This document shows positions 27,785 through 37,019 of a stretch of 64,000 nucleotides of DNA, in pieces. Origin of the DNA: CAZTDU01 sp050248795 (GTDB taxonomy: Bacteria > Pseudomonadota > Gammaproteobacteria > Burkholderiales > SG8-39); NCBI GenBank assembly GCA_050248795.1, contig JBFWRS010000005.1, forward strand, positions 1 to 64,000. The letters run 5' to 3'. A program made the translations under genes and the position numbers. Each line of letters starts with the position of its first letter. Position 1 is the stretch's first letter. The notes under the pieces were generated by a model that was given only the letters and a program-made list of their open reading frames with translations, had not been told where the DNA came from and made no database searches.

Positions 27785-28666
27785 CTACTTCGTCTTCATG
27801 ACTTCGGCGGCGATGGCGCGCGGATCGCGCGGCTTCCATGCGCCCGCCTCCACTGCCGCGATGAACTCCGCAAGCAGCCGGTTGAAGGATTCCGGCTCTT
27901 CGAGGCTGATGGTGTGCCCGCACTTGGGCATCACGGCGAGCCCGGACGCAGGCAGGGTCTTCTTCAGGAAGATCCCGGGCTGCAGGCAATGGTCGTCCTC
28001 GTCGCCGACCACCACCAGCGTCGGTACCTGCATCGCCTTCAGGCGCTCCTCGAGGTCGTAGAGGGAGGGCCGGCGCGCCTGCACGCCGCGCATCGTCAGC
28101 GCCGACCCGAGCGACGAATGCTCGCCCAGCTGCACGGCGAACTCCCGCCAGCCGCGCGGGTCCTTGTTCTGGAACTGCACGCGGCTGGCGCCCAGCGAAT
28201 AGGTCTTCGCGAACTCCGCCGCGCCCTGCGTCTCGAACTGCCGCGCCACCTCCATCGAGACGCCCCTGAAGTACGCCTCGAACTGCTTCTCGGCGCCATA
28301 GCCCGCGCCCGCGACGACCAGCGACAGGCAGCGCGCCGGCGCCTCGAGCCCCAGGTGCAGCGCCGCGAAGCCGCCCATCGACAGGCCGACCACGTGCGCT
28401 CGCGGGATCGCGAGCGCGTCCATCACCGATACGATGTCGCGTACCGCGTTCGCCTGCGAGTAGGCTTCGAGGTCCTCCGGCACGTCGGAGGGCGGATAGC
28501 CGCGCGCGCCGAAGGTGATGCAGCGGTGCCGCCGCGACAAGGCGCGCATCTGCGGCTCCCAGCTTCGATGGTCGCCGCCGAACTCGTGCACGAACACGAT
28601 CGGCGTACCCGCGCCGGACTCCTCGAACCACAGGCGCACGCCGTCGTGCGCGCTTGCATAGGGCAT
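27785..28666 (-). CDS. Alpha/beta-fold hydrolase
   Basis: 293 residues. The oxyanion region is HEFGG, the nucleophile Ser is in VGLSMGGFAA, the acid Asp is in VVGDEDDHCLQPG and the catalytic His is in PKCGHTISLEEPE. It resembles 3-oxoadipate enol-lactonase and C-C bond (MhpC-like) hydrolases but cannot be assigned to one. The ATG at 28666 has a good ribosome binding site (AAGGAGA) 6 bases upstream; the frame upstream of it is antisense-like. It could open a lactone or hydrolyse a ring-cleavage product or ester within the pathway. Confidence 0.83.
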   Translation of the reverse strand: MPYASAHDGVRLWFEESGAGTPIVFVHEFGGDHRSWEPQMRALSRRHRCITFGARGYPPSDVPEDLEAYSQANAVRDIVSVMDALAIPRAHVVGLSMGGFAALHLGLEAPARCLSLVVAGAGYGAEKQFEAYFRGVSMEVARQFETQGAAEFAKTYSLGASRVQFQNKDPRGWREFAVQLGEHSSLGSALTMRGVQARRPSLYDLEERLKAMQVPTLVVVGDEDDHCLQPGIFLKKTLPASGLAVMPKCGHTISLEEPESFNRLLAEFIAAVEAGAWKPRDPRAIAAEVMKTK

Positions 28667-28683
28667 GGATGTCTCCTTGGGTG

Positions 28684-29826
28684 TCAGAACAGCGGCGGCA
28701 GGTCCTTCATGTCCTTCGCTTCCAGCACCGCCTCGGGCAGCACGGCGGCGAAGGCGTCGGCCCATTCGCGCGGCACGGTGACGCTTACCTTGATGAAGCG
28801 GCCGCCGAACCTCTGCGTATGGTAGGCGCCCTGCCTGACCTGGATGCCGTGCGCCGCGAGCGCCGTCACGATCGCCTCGGGCTTGAGGCCGGTGGCCTCG
28901 CATTCGACGATGAGGAAGTTCGCCTGCGACGGATAGACGGGCACGCTGAGTCCGGGCACCTTCTCGCAGGCGCGCTTCACGGTCGCCTGGTTGGCACGCT
29001 GGATCTCCTGCACCTGCGCCATCCATTCGCCCTTGACCGAAAGCCCGGCGAGCGCCGCCTTCTGCGAGATCACGTTCGCGCCCAACGGTGCCATCGAGGC
29101 CGCACCGATCTTCTCGATGAGTTCCGGCGCGGCAACGATCGCTCCCAGCCGCAGCCCGGCGAGGCCGAGCCACTTGGAGAAGCTCGTCACCGTCACCGTG
29201 CCCTCCGGATACAGCGTCGCCGCGAGCGTGTGGCGCTCGGCGAAGTCGCGGTAGGTGCAGTCGTGGATGAGCGTTGCGCCGGCCCTCCTCGCCACCTCCA
29301 CGATGCCGGCGATCTCCTCAGGCGTCGCGCAGGTGCCCAGCGGATTGTTGGGGTCGACGAGGTAGATGATGTCGGTCCTGTCGTCCACCGCCTGCGCCAG
29401 GCGCGCCGCCGAGAGCCGCCAGCCATGCTCGGCACCATAGATCGGGATCTCGACGACCTCCATGCCGGCCTGGCGCGCGAAGCCGAGCGGCCACTTCCAG
29501 CTCGGGTCGGTAGTGACGAAGCGCCTGCCCGGGCGGCACAGCGCCCGGCATACCGTGGCCAGCCCGGCCACCGCGCCGTCCGAGACGAGGGCGGAGAAGC
29601 CCTTCAGTCCGAGGTCGGCGACGATGCCCTCGCGCAGCGCTTCCATGCCGGCCGGCGGCGCGTAGGCATGAAAGCTCTCGTCGTCTACCGCGCGGTGCAA
29701 GGCTTCGCGCACCACCGGGTGCATCGGGATGTGGTTGGTGTTCTGCCCCATCCATATCAGGTCGCTGCGCGAGAACAGGCGGTCGAAATGCCTGTTCCTG
29801 ACGTCGAATTCGCCCACGGCCGGCAC
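28684..29826 (-). CDS. Pyridoxal-phosphate aminotransferase (class I/II)
   Basis: 380 residues of the fold-type I aminotransferase group. Seen are the aromatic-binding SDGAVAGL region, the PLP-contact Asn and Asp segments (LVDPNNPLGTC, IHDCTYRDF) and the lysine in TSFSKWLGLAGLRLG. Two in-frame GTG codons are possible starts; that at 29826 overlaps the SDR stop as TAGTG, which suggests translational coupling. Being inside the catabolic operon, it probably acts on an intermediate amino or keto acid of the pathway. The substrate is unknown. Confidence 0.85.
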   Translation of the reverse strand: MPAVGEFDVRNRHFDRLFSRSDLIWMGQNTNHIPMHPVVREALHRAVDDESFHAYAPPAGMEALREGIVADLGLKGFSALVSDGAVAGLATVCRALCRPGRRFVTTDPSWKWPLGFARQAGMEVVEIPIYGAEHGWRLSAARLAQAVDDRTDIIYLVDPNNPLGTCATPEEIAGIVEVARRAGATLIHDCTYRDFAERHTLAATLYPEGTVTVTSFSKWLGLAGLRLGAIVAAPELIEKIGAASMAPLGANVISQKAALAGLSVKGEWMAQVQEIQRANQATVKRACEKVPGLSVPVYPSQANFLIVECEATGLKPEAIVTALAAHGIQVRQGAYHTQRFGGRFIKVSVTVPREWADAFAAVLPEAVLEAKDMKDLPPLF

Positions 29827-30608
29827 TAGATGATCGAGCCGCGCGACGCGATGCCACCGTCGATGGTGACGATGGTGCCGGTGATGTAGCCGGCGCGAGG
29901 CGAGGCGAGGAATACCATCAGGTCCGCCACCTCCTCGGCGGTCGCGGGCCTTCCGCCCGGGTACATCCTGAACAGCTCCTGCCAGCGGTTCTCGTCGCCG
30001 TGCATGTCCAGCGCGCGCCGCTTCATCAGCTTCACCATGCGGTCCGTGGCGACCGGCCCGGGATTGACGCCGACCACGCGCACGCCATGGTCCAGGCTCA
30101 CGCCGCCCAGCGCGCGCGTGAACGACATCAGCGCGGCGTTGCCGGTGGAGCCCATGATGTAGCGGGCATCCCAGTTCTCGCCCGAGTTGCCGATGTCGTT
30201 GACGATCACGCCGCTGCCACGCTTGCACATCGCGTCGTACAGCGCACGCGTGAGCGAGATGTAGCCGAACACCTTGAGGTCGAAGCCGCGTCGCAGTGCG
30301 GCGTCGTCGACCGCGTCGATCGGCCCCGACGGGATGTCGCCCGCGTTGTTGACGAGGACGTCCACCACGCCGGCCTTCGCCGCGAGCTCACGCATCTTCG
30401 CGTCGGTGGACAGGTCCATCGCATAGGTGGAAACGGCGACGCCGCATTCGGCCGCAATCGCCTTCTTCGCCTGCTCGAGCAGTTCTGCCGATCTCGCGGC
30501 AAGGTGCAGCGAGCAGCCTTCCCTGGCGAACGCCCATGCGCTCGCCAGGCCGATGCCCTTCGATGCACCGGTGATGAGTACGCTCTTGCCCTGCAGGTCA
30601 AGTTTCAC
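29826..30608 (-). CDS. Short-chain dehydrogenase/reductase with altered active site
   Basis: 260 residues with the classical SDR cofactor motif TGASKGIG, NNAG, a C-terminal NPGPVATDR and the end TIVTIDGG. The catalytic YxxxK is not intact: the segment reads ARYIMGSTGNAAL, with Ser four residues after Tyr, and alignment on AAL puts Asn at the Lys position. It belongs to a known subgroup that keeps this change, but its chemistry may differ or be lost. The start is GTG, overlapping the CoA-transferase stop as GTGA. Confidence 0.82.
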   Translation of the reverse strand: MKLDLQGKSVLITGASKGIGLASAWAFAREGCSLHLAARSAELLEQAKKAIAAECGVAVSTYAMDLSTDAKMRELAAKAGVVDVLVNNAGDIPSGPIDAVDDAALRRGFDLKVFGYISLTRALYDAMCKRGSGVIVNDIGNSGENWDARYIMGSTGNAALMSFTRALGGVSLDHGVRVVGVNPGPVATDRMVKLMKRRALDMHGDENRWQELFRMYPGGRPATAEEVADLMVFLASPRAGYITGTIVTIDGGIASRGSII

Positions 30609-31777
30609 GATTTTCCTTTCGCAGTGGATTCCTGCGCCAGCCCGAGCTCGCGCAGGATTTCATCGGTGTGCTCGCCGAGCATCGGCGGCGCGACGGACGC
30701 CTGGTCATCCCGCCTTCCGTCCAGGCGCACCGGGCGGCGGATGCCGGTCAGTTCGCCCTTCTGCGGATGCCGCAGTGTGAAGAAGCTGTCCAGCGCCTGC
30801 ACCTGCGGGTCGACCATCACGTCCTCGATGTCGTTGATGGCGGAAAACGGGATGTCCGCGCCGTCGAACAGACGCAGCCATTCCGCGCGATCCCTGGTCG
30901 CGAAGGCTTCCCGCCCGATGTTCCACAGCGCCTCGTAGTTCTTCACGCGGCCTTCGAGCGTGGCGAAACGCGCGTCGTCGACCAGGTCGGCGCGCCCGAT
31001 GGTCTCGACGAACTGCTCGTAGAACTTCTGCCGCGAGGACATGTGCGTGACCACCAGCTTGCCGTCGCGGCAGCGGAACGCGAACGCGAGCGAGTTCCGG
31101 ATGCGCAGGAACGCGTCGGAATGCTCGCCGTTCTGCGTGAGATAGCCGAAGGGCTCCGGCATGAACGCCATCGTCGCCTCGATCATGTTGACCTCGACCC
31201 GCCGCGCCGTGCCGGTGCGCTGCCGCTCGAACAGCGCCGACAGGATGCCGTAGGCGGCGTACTGCCCGGTGACGTTGTCGGCGATCGTCGTGCCGGTCAG
31301 GCGCGGATTCTCCGGATCGAGGAACTGGCTGTACATGCCCGACAGGCCCTGGGCGATCGAATCGAAGCAGGGCCGCGCCGCGTACGGCCCCTCGGTGCCG
31401 AAGCCGGTGATCGAACAGTGGATCAGCGACGGGTTCAGCTCGCGCAGCCGCGCCGCGCCGAAGCCGAGGCGGTCCAGCACGCCGGCGCGGAAGTTGTCGA
31501 GCAGCACGTCGCTGCGCCGGACCAGCCGCTCCATCGCCGCGCGGCCGAGGTCCGTGCGCAGCGAGATCGCGATGCTGCGCTTGTTGCGGTTGTACGAGCA
31601 ATACTGCGCGCCGTAGTTGCCGCCGCCATAGCTGCGGAACGGGTCGCCGCCGTCCGGGTTCTCGACCTTGATCACCTCCGCGCCCATGTCGGCGAGCATC
31701 ACGCCGGCGAGCGGCGCGGTGATGAACGTCGACAGCTCGACGACGCGTATCCCTGCCAGGGGCCCAGTCATCGCCAT
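30605..31777 (-). CDS. CaiB/BaiF (family III) CoA-transferase
   Basis: 390 residues. The N-terminal GIRVVELSTFITAPLAGVMLADMGAEVIKVE is diagnostic, with VENPDGGDP and NKRSIAISL for CoA binding. The catalytic Asp is in ARPCFDSIAQGLSGM, and the C-terminal HPQKGELTGIRRPVRLD completes the fold. It moves CoA between carboxylic acids, so it could activate a pathway acid. The ATG at 31777 follows the upstream gene stop by four bases; longer frames lack homology. Confidence 0.88.
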   Translation of the reverse strand: MAMTGPLAGIRVVELSTFITAPLAGVMLADMGAEVIKVENPDGGDPFRSYGGGNYGAQYCSYNRNKRSIAISLRTDLGRAAMERLVRRSDVLLDNFRAGVLDRLGFGAARLRELNPSLIHCSITGFGTEGPYAARPCFDSIAQGLSGMYSQFLDPENPRLTGTTIADNVTGQYAAYGILSALFERQRTGTARRVEVNMIEATMAFMPEPFGYLTQNGEHSDAFLRIRNSLAFAFRCRDGKLVVTHMSSRQKFYEQFVETIGRADLVDDARFATLEGRVKNYEALWNIGREAFATRDRAEWLRLFDGADIPFSAINDIEDVMVDPQVQALDSFFTLRHPQKGELTGIRRPVRLDGRRDDQASVAPPMLGEHTDEILRELGLAQESTAKGKS

Positions 31778-31781
31778 GGCG

Positions 31782-32645
31782 TCATCGCCGCTTGCCCGCC
31801 TTGCGTTTCCCGCCGCCGCGCTTCGCCTCCTTGAAGGACGCGTACACCGGCTTGTAGGTCTTCGAGTCGAGGAAGCCGTGCAGGCCGGCATGGTAGGAAT
31901 GGTCCGCGTCCCCCACCTGGATCGCGACTTTCTTCTCCTGCATGTAGTCGGCCGCCTCCGGAATGCCCATGGTGCGCACCATGCGGATCGCCTGCTTGGT
32001 GGCGCGCAAGGTCCGCGGGCTCTTCGCCATCAGCTTGACGGCAAGCTTCGTCACTTCGGCCTTCAGGCGCGCCTTGGGCACCGAGAGGTTGACCAGGCCG
32101 ATGCGCGCCGCCTCCTTGCCGTCGAACGGGTCGCCCGTGCAGGCGTAGTACATGGCGTGGCGCAACAGCACCGCATCCGCGAGGGCCTTGCTGACCATGC
32201 CGCCGGGCAGGATGCCCCAGTTCACTTCCGACAGCGAGAACGTGGTGTCGTGCGCGGTGACGGCGAAGTCGGTCGCCAGCAGGTGGCTGAACGCGCCGCC
32301 GACGCAGTAGCCTTCGACCATCGCGATGGTCGGCTTGTCGAACATGGACAGGCGGTCCCATTGCCAGTGGTTCGACATCAGGCGCACGCGCTTGCCTTCG
32401 GCCGGATTGTTCTCGAGCGCGCGGAAGAACTCCTTCAGGTCCTGGCCTGCCGAGAACACGCCCCCCGCACCCGCGATCACCACCACCCTGGTCTCCGGGT
32501 CGGCCTCGAGCTCGTCGAGCGTGTCGCACATCTCGGCGTGCAGCGGCGGGTTCATCGCGTTCTTCTTCTCCGGCCGGTTGAGATACGTCCAGGCGATGCC
32601 GTTCTCCCTGACCACCTTGACGAACTTGCGTTGCTTCAGCTTCAT
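31782..32645 (-). CDS. Enoyl-CoA hydratase/isomerase, hydroxycinnamoyl-CoA hydratase-lyase-like
   Basis: 287 residues of the crotonase superfamily. Compared from memory with Pseudomonas feruloyl-CoA hydratase-lyase it shares LNRPEKKNAM, DLKEFFR, the WQWDRLSMFDKPTIAMV segment and the oxyanion-hole GYCVGGAFSHLLATD. It also shares SEVNWGILPGGMVSKAMAD-like residues carrying the catalytic Glu, and YYACTGDPFDGKEAA. The Tyr of DLKEYF is Phe. A Lys/Arg-rich tail (KEAKRGGGKRKAGKRR) is extra. It may hydrate and retro-aldol-cleave a 3-arylpropenoyl-CoA. No aromatic aldehyde dehydrogenase is nearby, so the true substrate is open. Confidence 0.8.
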   Translation of the reverse strand: MKLKQRKFVKVVRENGIAWTYLNRPEKKNAMNPPLHAEMCDTLDELEADPETRVVVIAGAGGVFSAGQDLKEFFRALENNPAEGKRVRLMSNHWQWDRLSMFDKPTIAMVEGYCVGGAFSHLLATDFAVTAHDTTFSLSEVNWGILPGGMVSKALADAVLLRHAMYYACTGDPFDGKEAARIGLVNLSVPKARLKAEVTKLAVKLMAKSPRTLRATKQAIRMVRTMGIPEAADYMQEKKVAIQVGDADHSYHAGLHGFLDSKTYKPVYASFKEAKRGGGKRKAGKRR

Positions 32646-32691
32646 GGCTTGCTGCCCCTCTGGTTGAATGTTGCTGGAATCCTGCGGCAGG

Positions 32692-34479
32692 TCACAGATC
32701 CTCCGCCGCGAGCGTCATCAGGTCGGCCGCCGGCTGCATGGCGCGCTGGCGCAGCACGGCGGTTTCGGGAAGGACGCGCTGGACGTAGAACCGCGCCAGC
32801 GCCAGCTTGCGCTCGTAGTAGCCGCGCTCGGCCGTGCCAGCCTTGAGCGCGGCATCGGCGATGCGCGCATATGCGAGCCACACCTCGGCCAGCGCGACCA
32901 GCCCGAACAGGCGCAGGTAGTCGCTGGCGCCGCCCGCAGCATCGACGACATCGCTCGCCGCGCGCTGCTGCATCCAGCGCGTGGCAGCCTCGAGGTCGGC
33001 CAGCGCGCGCCAGAGCGCGTCAGCGAGCGGCGCCAGCGCGGGCAGTGCACGGCCGCGCGCGGCGGTGTCCGCCACCCCGGCGAGGAACTCGCGCACCGCT
33101 TCCCCGCCGGACAGCGTGAGCTTGCGGCGCACCAGGTCCAGCGCCTGGATGCCGTTCGTGCCCTCGTAGATCCGCGTGATGCGCGCATCGCGCAGGAACT
33201 GCTCGACGCCGGTGTCGGCGATGTAGCCGTAGCCGCCGAAGCACTGCAGCGCGAGGTCCGCGCACTCGACGCCCTGGTCGGTGAAGTGCGCCTTGATCAC
33301 CGGCGTCATCAGCGCGCAGTAGCGCTCGGCGCGCGCGCGCAGCCCGGCATCCGGATGGCGCGCCGCCAGGTCGATCTGCAGCGCGACCCGCAGCCCCAGG
33401 CCGCGCGCCGCCTCGGTAAAGGCGCGCATCGTCATCAGCATGCGGCGCACGTCCGGGTGCGCGGCGATCTCGACCGGGTCCGGCGTGTCCGCGGCCGGCG
33501 CAAGCGCGCGCCCCTGCCTGCGCTCGCGCGCGTAGTGCACCGCGTTCTGGCAGGCGACTTCCGCCTGTCCGAGCCCCTGCAGCGCGACGCCCAGGCGCGC
33601 ATCGTTGACCATCGCGAACATCGCCCGCAGGCCCTTGCCCGGGTCGCCCAGCAGCTCGGCATGCGCGCCGTCGTAGGCGATGACCCCGGTGGGTGCGGCG
33701 CGCAGCCCCATCTTGTGCTCTATCGATGCGCACTGCAGCGCATTGCGCCCGCCGATGCGCCCGGCGTCGTCGACATGGAACTTGGGCGCGATGAACAGGC
33801 TCAGGCCCGCGCTGCCCTCTGGCGCGCCGGCGATGCGCGCCAGCACCACGTTGACGATGTTGGGCGCGAGGTCATGCTCTGCATTGGTGATGAAGCACTT
33901 CGAGCCGTGCAGGCGGTAGCTGCCATCGGGCTGCGGCAGCGCGCGCGTGCGCACCAGCCTCAGGTCACTGCCGGCGTGCGCCTCGGTCAGGTGCATGGCG
34001 CCGGTCCACTCGCCCGCGGCGAGCTTCGGCAGCCAGCGCGCCCGCTGCGCCGGACTGCCGTGCGCGTGAATCGCGCTGAATACCGCCTCCGAGAGCTCGA
34101 TGTAGCCGCTGAACGCCATGTTGGCGGCGGACAGGATCTCGTAGCAGGCTTCGGAGGCGACCGCGGGCAGCCCCTTGCCGCCGAAGGCCGGATCGAGCGC
34201 CAGGCCGATCCAGCCGCCCTCCGCATACTGCCGGTAGGCATCGCGGAAACCCGCGGGCGTCTGCACCTCGCCCGCGTGCCAGCGGCAGCCCTGCGCGTCG
34301 CCGCTGCGATTCAGCGGTTGCGCCACGCCCTCGGCGATGCGCGCCGCGCCCTCCAGCAGCGCATCCAGCGTGCCGCCCTGCAGATCGGCGTAGCCCGGCA
34401 CGTCGGCATGGCTGTCCACCCGAAGAAACTCCTGCAGTACGAAGCGGAACTCGCGAAGCGGCGCGCGATACGTCGGCAT
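32692..34479 (-). CDS. Acyl-CoA dehydrogenase
   Basis: 595 residues, the long acyl-CoA dehydrogenase form with an extra C-terminal domain. It shows WTGAMHLTEAHAGSDL, GSKCFITNAEHDL for FAD binding, and FGGYGYIADTGVEQFLRDARITRIYEGTNGIQALDLVRRKL near residues 385-425, which is typical. It forms the 2,3-double bond of an acyl-CoA, passing electrons to ETF, so with the CoA-transferase and the hydratase it can oxidise a propionyl-type side chain. Catalytic Glu cannot be placed firmly by eye. The ATG at 34479 follows the oxygenase gene by 5 bases. Confidence 0.9.
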   Translation of the reverse strand: MPTYRAPLREFRFVLQEFLRVDSHADVPGYADLQGGTLDALLEGAARIAEGVAQPLNRSGDAQGCRWHAGEVQTPAGFRDAYRQYAEGGWIGLALDPAFGGKGLPAVASEACYEILSAANMAFSGYIELSEAVFSAIHAHGSPAQRARWLPKLAAGEWTGAMHLTEAHAGSDLRLVRTRALPQPDGSYRLHGSKCFITNAEHDLAPNIVNVVLARIAGAPEGSAGLSLFIAPKFHVDDAGRIGGRNALQCASIEHKMGLRAAPTGVIAYDGAHAELLGDPGKGLRAMFAMVNDARLGVALQGLGQAEVACQNAVHYARERRQGRALAPAADTPDPVEIAAHPDVRRMLMTMRAFTEAARGLGLRVALQIDLAARHPDAGLRARAERYCALMTPVIKAHFTDQGVECADLALQCFGGYGYIADTGVEQFLRDARITRIYEGTNGIQALDLVRRKLTLSGGEAVREFLAGVADTAARGRALPALAPLADALWRALADLEAATRWMQQRAASDVVDAAGGASDYLRLFGLVALAEVWLAYARIADAALKAGTAERGYYERKLALARFYVQRVLPETAVLRQRAMQPAADLMTLAAEDL

Positions 34480-34484
34480 GACGC

Positions 34485-35471
34485 TCAGGCCGCCCCGGAC
34501 GCGGCCGCCGGCGGGCCGTCGTAACGCGCATAGTTGGCGTCCAGCCGCGCGGCGTAGTAGTCGCCGAACACCACCGGCGGATACCTCGCCGGCATGTCGC
34601 GGCAGTAGCGCGCCAGGCAGGCGACTTCCGCGTCCAGGTTCGGATCGAAGAAGTACGCCACCGAGTAGCGGTCGCGCTCGGTCGACGCGTTGATCACCCG
34701 GTGCGGCGTGGAGCGGAACGCATCGTTGGTCCAGCGCGCGAAGGCGTCGCCGATGTTGCAGACGAAGGCGCCCTCGACGCTGGGCGCGGGGACCCAGGCC
34801 TCATCGCTGCCCTGTACCTCGAGCCCGCCTACGTTGTCTTGCGCCAGGATGGTCAGAAACCCGTAGTCGGTATGCGGATGGCTGCCGAAGAGGTCGTCCG
34901 GGCGCTGCGGCGGCGACGGCGGGTAGTGGATCAGCCGCAGCGCGGTACAGGGCGGCGCGAAGTGTTTGGCGAAGAACCCGGGGTCTTCGCCGACCGCGAT
35001 CGACAGCACCGGCAGCAGCCGCATGCCGAGGTCGGCCACCGCCGCATCGTAGCGCCGCATCGCGTCGGCGATCCAGGCGTCTGCCGGCCACTGGTTGGGG
35101 CCCTGCAGCGGCTTGCCGGACAGGTAGTCCGCGTGCGCAGGATCGACTTCGTGCCGCAGCATGAAGGACTCCATGCGGTTCGGCCTGCGCGCGGCCGCAA
35201 AGCGCGCAGACGAACTGAGCTTCGTGTCGCCGAAGCCCATGTAGCCGCGATGCCAGCGGTTCTGGCGCAGTGCATCCTTCTCCGCCTGGGGCTGCGCATG
35301 GAAGCGGCGGTTGGCCTCGAAGATGTCGCCGACCAGCTCCGCCGGCACGCCGTGGTTGACGACGTAGAAGAACCCCGCCGATTCGCAGGCAGCGCGGACT
35401 TCGCCCGCGAGCGCCTGCCACTGCGCCAACCCACAGCCCGCGCGCAGCGTGGCGAGGTCGATACGCGGCAC
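34485..35471 (-). CDS. 2-oxoglutarate/Fe(II)-dependent oxygenase (isopenicillin-N-synthase family)
   Basis: 328 residues of the IPNS-like plant-type dioxygenase family. The iron ligands are His and Asp in HPHTDYGFLTIL and the distal His in STPHRVINA, and RYSVAYFFDP carries the Arg for the 2-oxoglutarate carboxylate. The N-terminal block is FFYVVNHGVP. It hydroxylates or otherwise oxidises a small substrate. The start is GTG, overlapping the ThDP-enzyme stop as TAGTG. It is unexpected in a CoA-based cluster and may carry out a first oxidation or demethylation. Confidence 0.86.
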   Translation of the reverse strand: MPRIDLATLRAGCGLAQWQALAGEVRAACESAGFFYVVNHGVPAELVGDIFEANRRFHAQPQAEKDALRQNRWHRGYMGFGDTKLSSSARFAAARRPNRMESFMLRHEVDPAHADYLSGKPLQGPNQWPADAWIADAMRRYDAAVADLGMRLLPVLSIAVGEDPGFFAKHFAPPCTALRLIHYPPSPPQRPDDLFGSHPHTDYGFLTILAQDNVGGLEVQGSDEAWVPAPSVEGAFVCNIGDAFARWTNDAFRSTPHRVINASTERDRYSVAYFFDPNLDAEVACLARYCRDMPARYPPVVFGDYYAARLDANYARYDGPPAAASGAA

Positions 35472-37015
35472 TAGCACAGCACCGCCTCCACCAACGACGG
35501 TCCCGGGGCCGCCAATGCGCGCCCGAGCGCGGCGGCAAATGCGGCGGCGTCCGCGGCACGTTCGGCCGGCACGCCGAAGCCCCGCGCCAGCTCTGGCCAG
35601 CCGATGGCGGGGTCGTCGAGCCGGATCATCCCCAGCGCCGCTGCGCCGGGGTTCGACGCACCGACCTTTGCCAGCTCGCCATACAGCGTGGCATAAGCGC
35701 GGTTCGACAGGACAATCACCGTCACGTCCAGGCCTTCGCGTGCCATGGTCCACAGCGCCTGGCAGGTATACAGGCCGCTGCCATCCGCCTGCAGGCAGAC
35801 CACCTTCCGGTCCGGGCAGGCGAGCGCCGCGCCAACCGCCAGCGGCAGGCCTTCGCCGGTCGCGCCGCCCGCCATCTGCAGCCAGTCGTGCGCCGGCGCG
35901 TGCGCCATTGCCGGGTAAAGCGTGAACCCAAGCGACAGTGCCTCGTCGATCACGATCGCATGCTCGGGCAGTTGGGCGGCAACGATCGCCGCCAGCGCCT
36001 GCGCGTTCAAGCTGCCGGACTGCGGCGCTGCGGCCGCAAGCGCTCGCGGCGCCGCAGCCGCAGCCGCGCCCGCCGCGATCGCCAGGTCTTCGAGTGCGGA
36101 CATGGCGTCTTCTTCCGGTTCGGCGAGCGCGATCAGCGCGCAACCCGGCGGCGTCAGCAGGCTGGGCTTGTCCGGGTAGGCGAAGAAGGCGACCGGCGCG
36201 CCGGCGCCGATCATCAGCACCGTATCCAGGCCGGAGAGGAACTGCAGCGCCTCGTCGATGCCGAAAGGCACGCGATCCACAGGCAGCCGACCGGCGCCGC
36301 GCTCGATGCGCGCATTCGACATCGGCGCGAACACCCTGCATCCGGTGGCCGCGGCGATACCGTGCGCGAGCGCGAGGCCGCGCGTGCGCAGGCACGCACC
36401 GCCGATCATCAGGCCGGTGCGGGCACCGAGGCGGCGCGCCGCGGCCTCTATCCTGGCGCCCAGGACGCGCGTCGGCGGCGCATCCGGCGAAGGCGCATGC
36501 AGCGGCACGTCGCCGCCGTCGGTCCACGCGGTGTCGGCCGGCAATATCAGCGTCGCGATCCTTCCCGGCGCCGCGCGCGCGGCGGCGATCGCGGCGGCGC
36601 AATCCGCCGACAGGGTCGCGGCGGAATACGCGGTCCGCAGCCAGTCGGAAAACGGCCGCGCGACCGCCTCGACATCCGAGTGCAGCGGCGCGTCGTAGCG
36701 GCGATGCCGCGCCGCGTGCTCGCCGACGATGTTGACCACCGGCACGCGCGCACGGCGCGCGTTGTGCAGGTTGCACAGGCCGTTCGCGAGCCCGGGGCCG
36801 AGGTGCATCAGCGTAGCGGCGGGCCTGCCGGCCATACGCGCATAGCCGTCCGCCGCGCCGGTCGCGACGCCCTCGAACAGCGTCAGCACGCCGCGCAGGC
36901 CGGGCACGCGGTCCAGCGCGGCGATGGTGTGCATCTCGGATGTGCCCGGATTGCCCAGGCAGGTATCGACGCCGCCGGCCACCAGCGAGCGCACCAGGAT
37001 CTCGGCGCCCAGCAT
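35471..37015 (-). CDS. Thiamine-diphosphate enzyme (acetolactate-synthase/decarboxylase-like)
   Basis: 514 residues of the ThDP superfamily. The conserved Glu that activates ThDP is in LTLFEGVATGAADGYARM. The metal-ThDP segment is LQADGSGLYTCQALWTMAREGLDVTVIVLSNRAY, with Asp and Asn spaced as usual. It is a little short for acetolactate synthase (about 550) and lies nearer benzoylformate decarboxylase-like proteins. The reaction is probably decarboxylation or carboligation of a 2-oxo acid. It follows permease 2 by 4 bases and is translationally coupled to the 2-oxoglutarate oxygenase. Confidence 0.8.
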   Translation of the reverse strand: MLGAEILVRSLVAGGVDTCLGNPGTSEMHTIAALDRVPGLRGVLTLFEGVATGAADGYARMAGRPAATLMHLGPGLANGLCNLHNARRARVPVVNIVGEHAARHRRYDAPLHSDVEAVARPFSDWLRTAYSAATLSADCAAAIAAARAAPGRIATLILPADTAWTDGGDVPLHAPSPDAPPTRVLGARIEAAARRLGARTGLMIGGACLRTRGLALAHGIAAATGCRVFAPMSNARIERGAGRLPVDRVPFGIDEALQFLSGLDTVLMIGAGAPVAFFAYPDKPSLLTPPGCALIALAEPEEDAMSALEDLAIAAGAAAAAAPRALAAAAPQSGSLNAQALAAIVAAQLPEHAIVIDEALSLGFTLYPAMAHAPAHDWLQMAGGATGEGLPLAVGAALACPDRKVVCLQADGSGLYTCQALWTMAREGLDVTVIVLSNRAYATLYGELAKVGASNPGAAALGMIRLDDPAIGWPELARGFGVPAERAADAAAFAAALGRALAAPGPSLVEAVLC

Positions 37016-37019
37016 CAGC

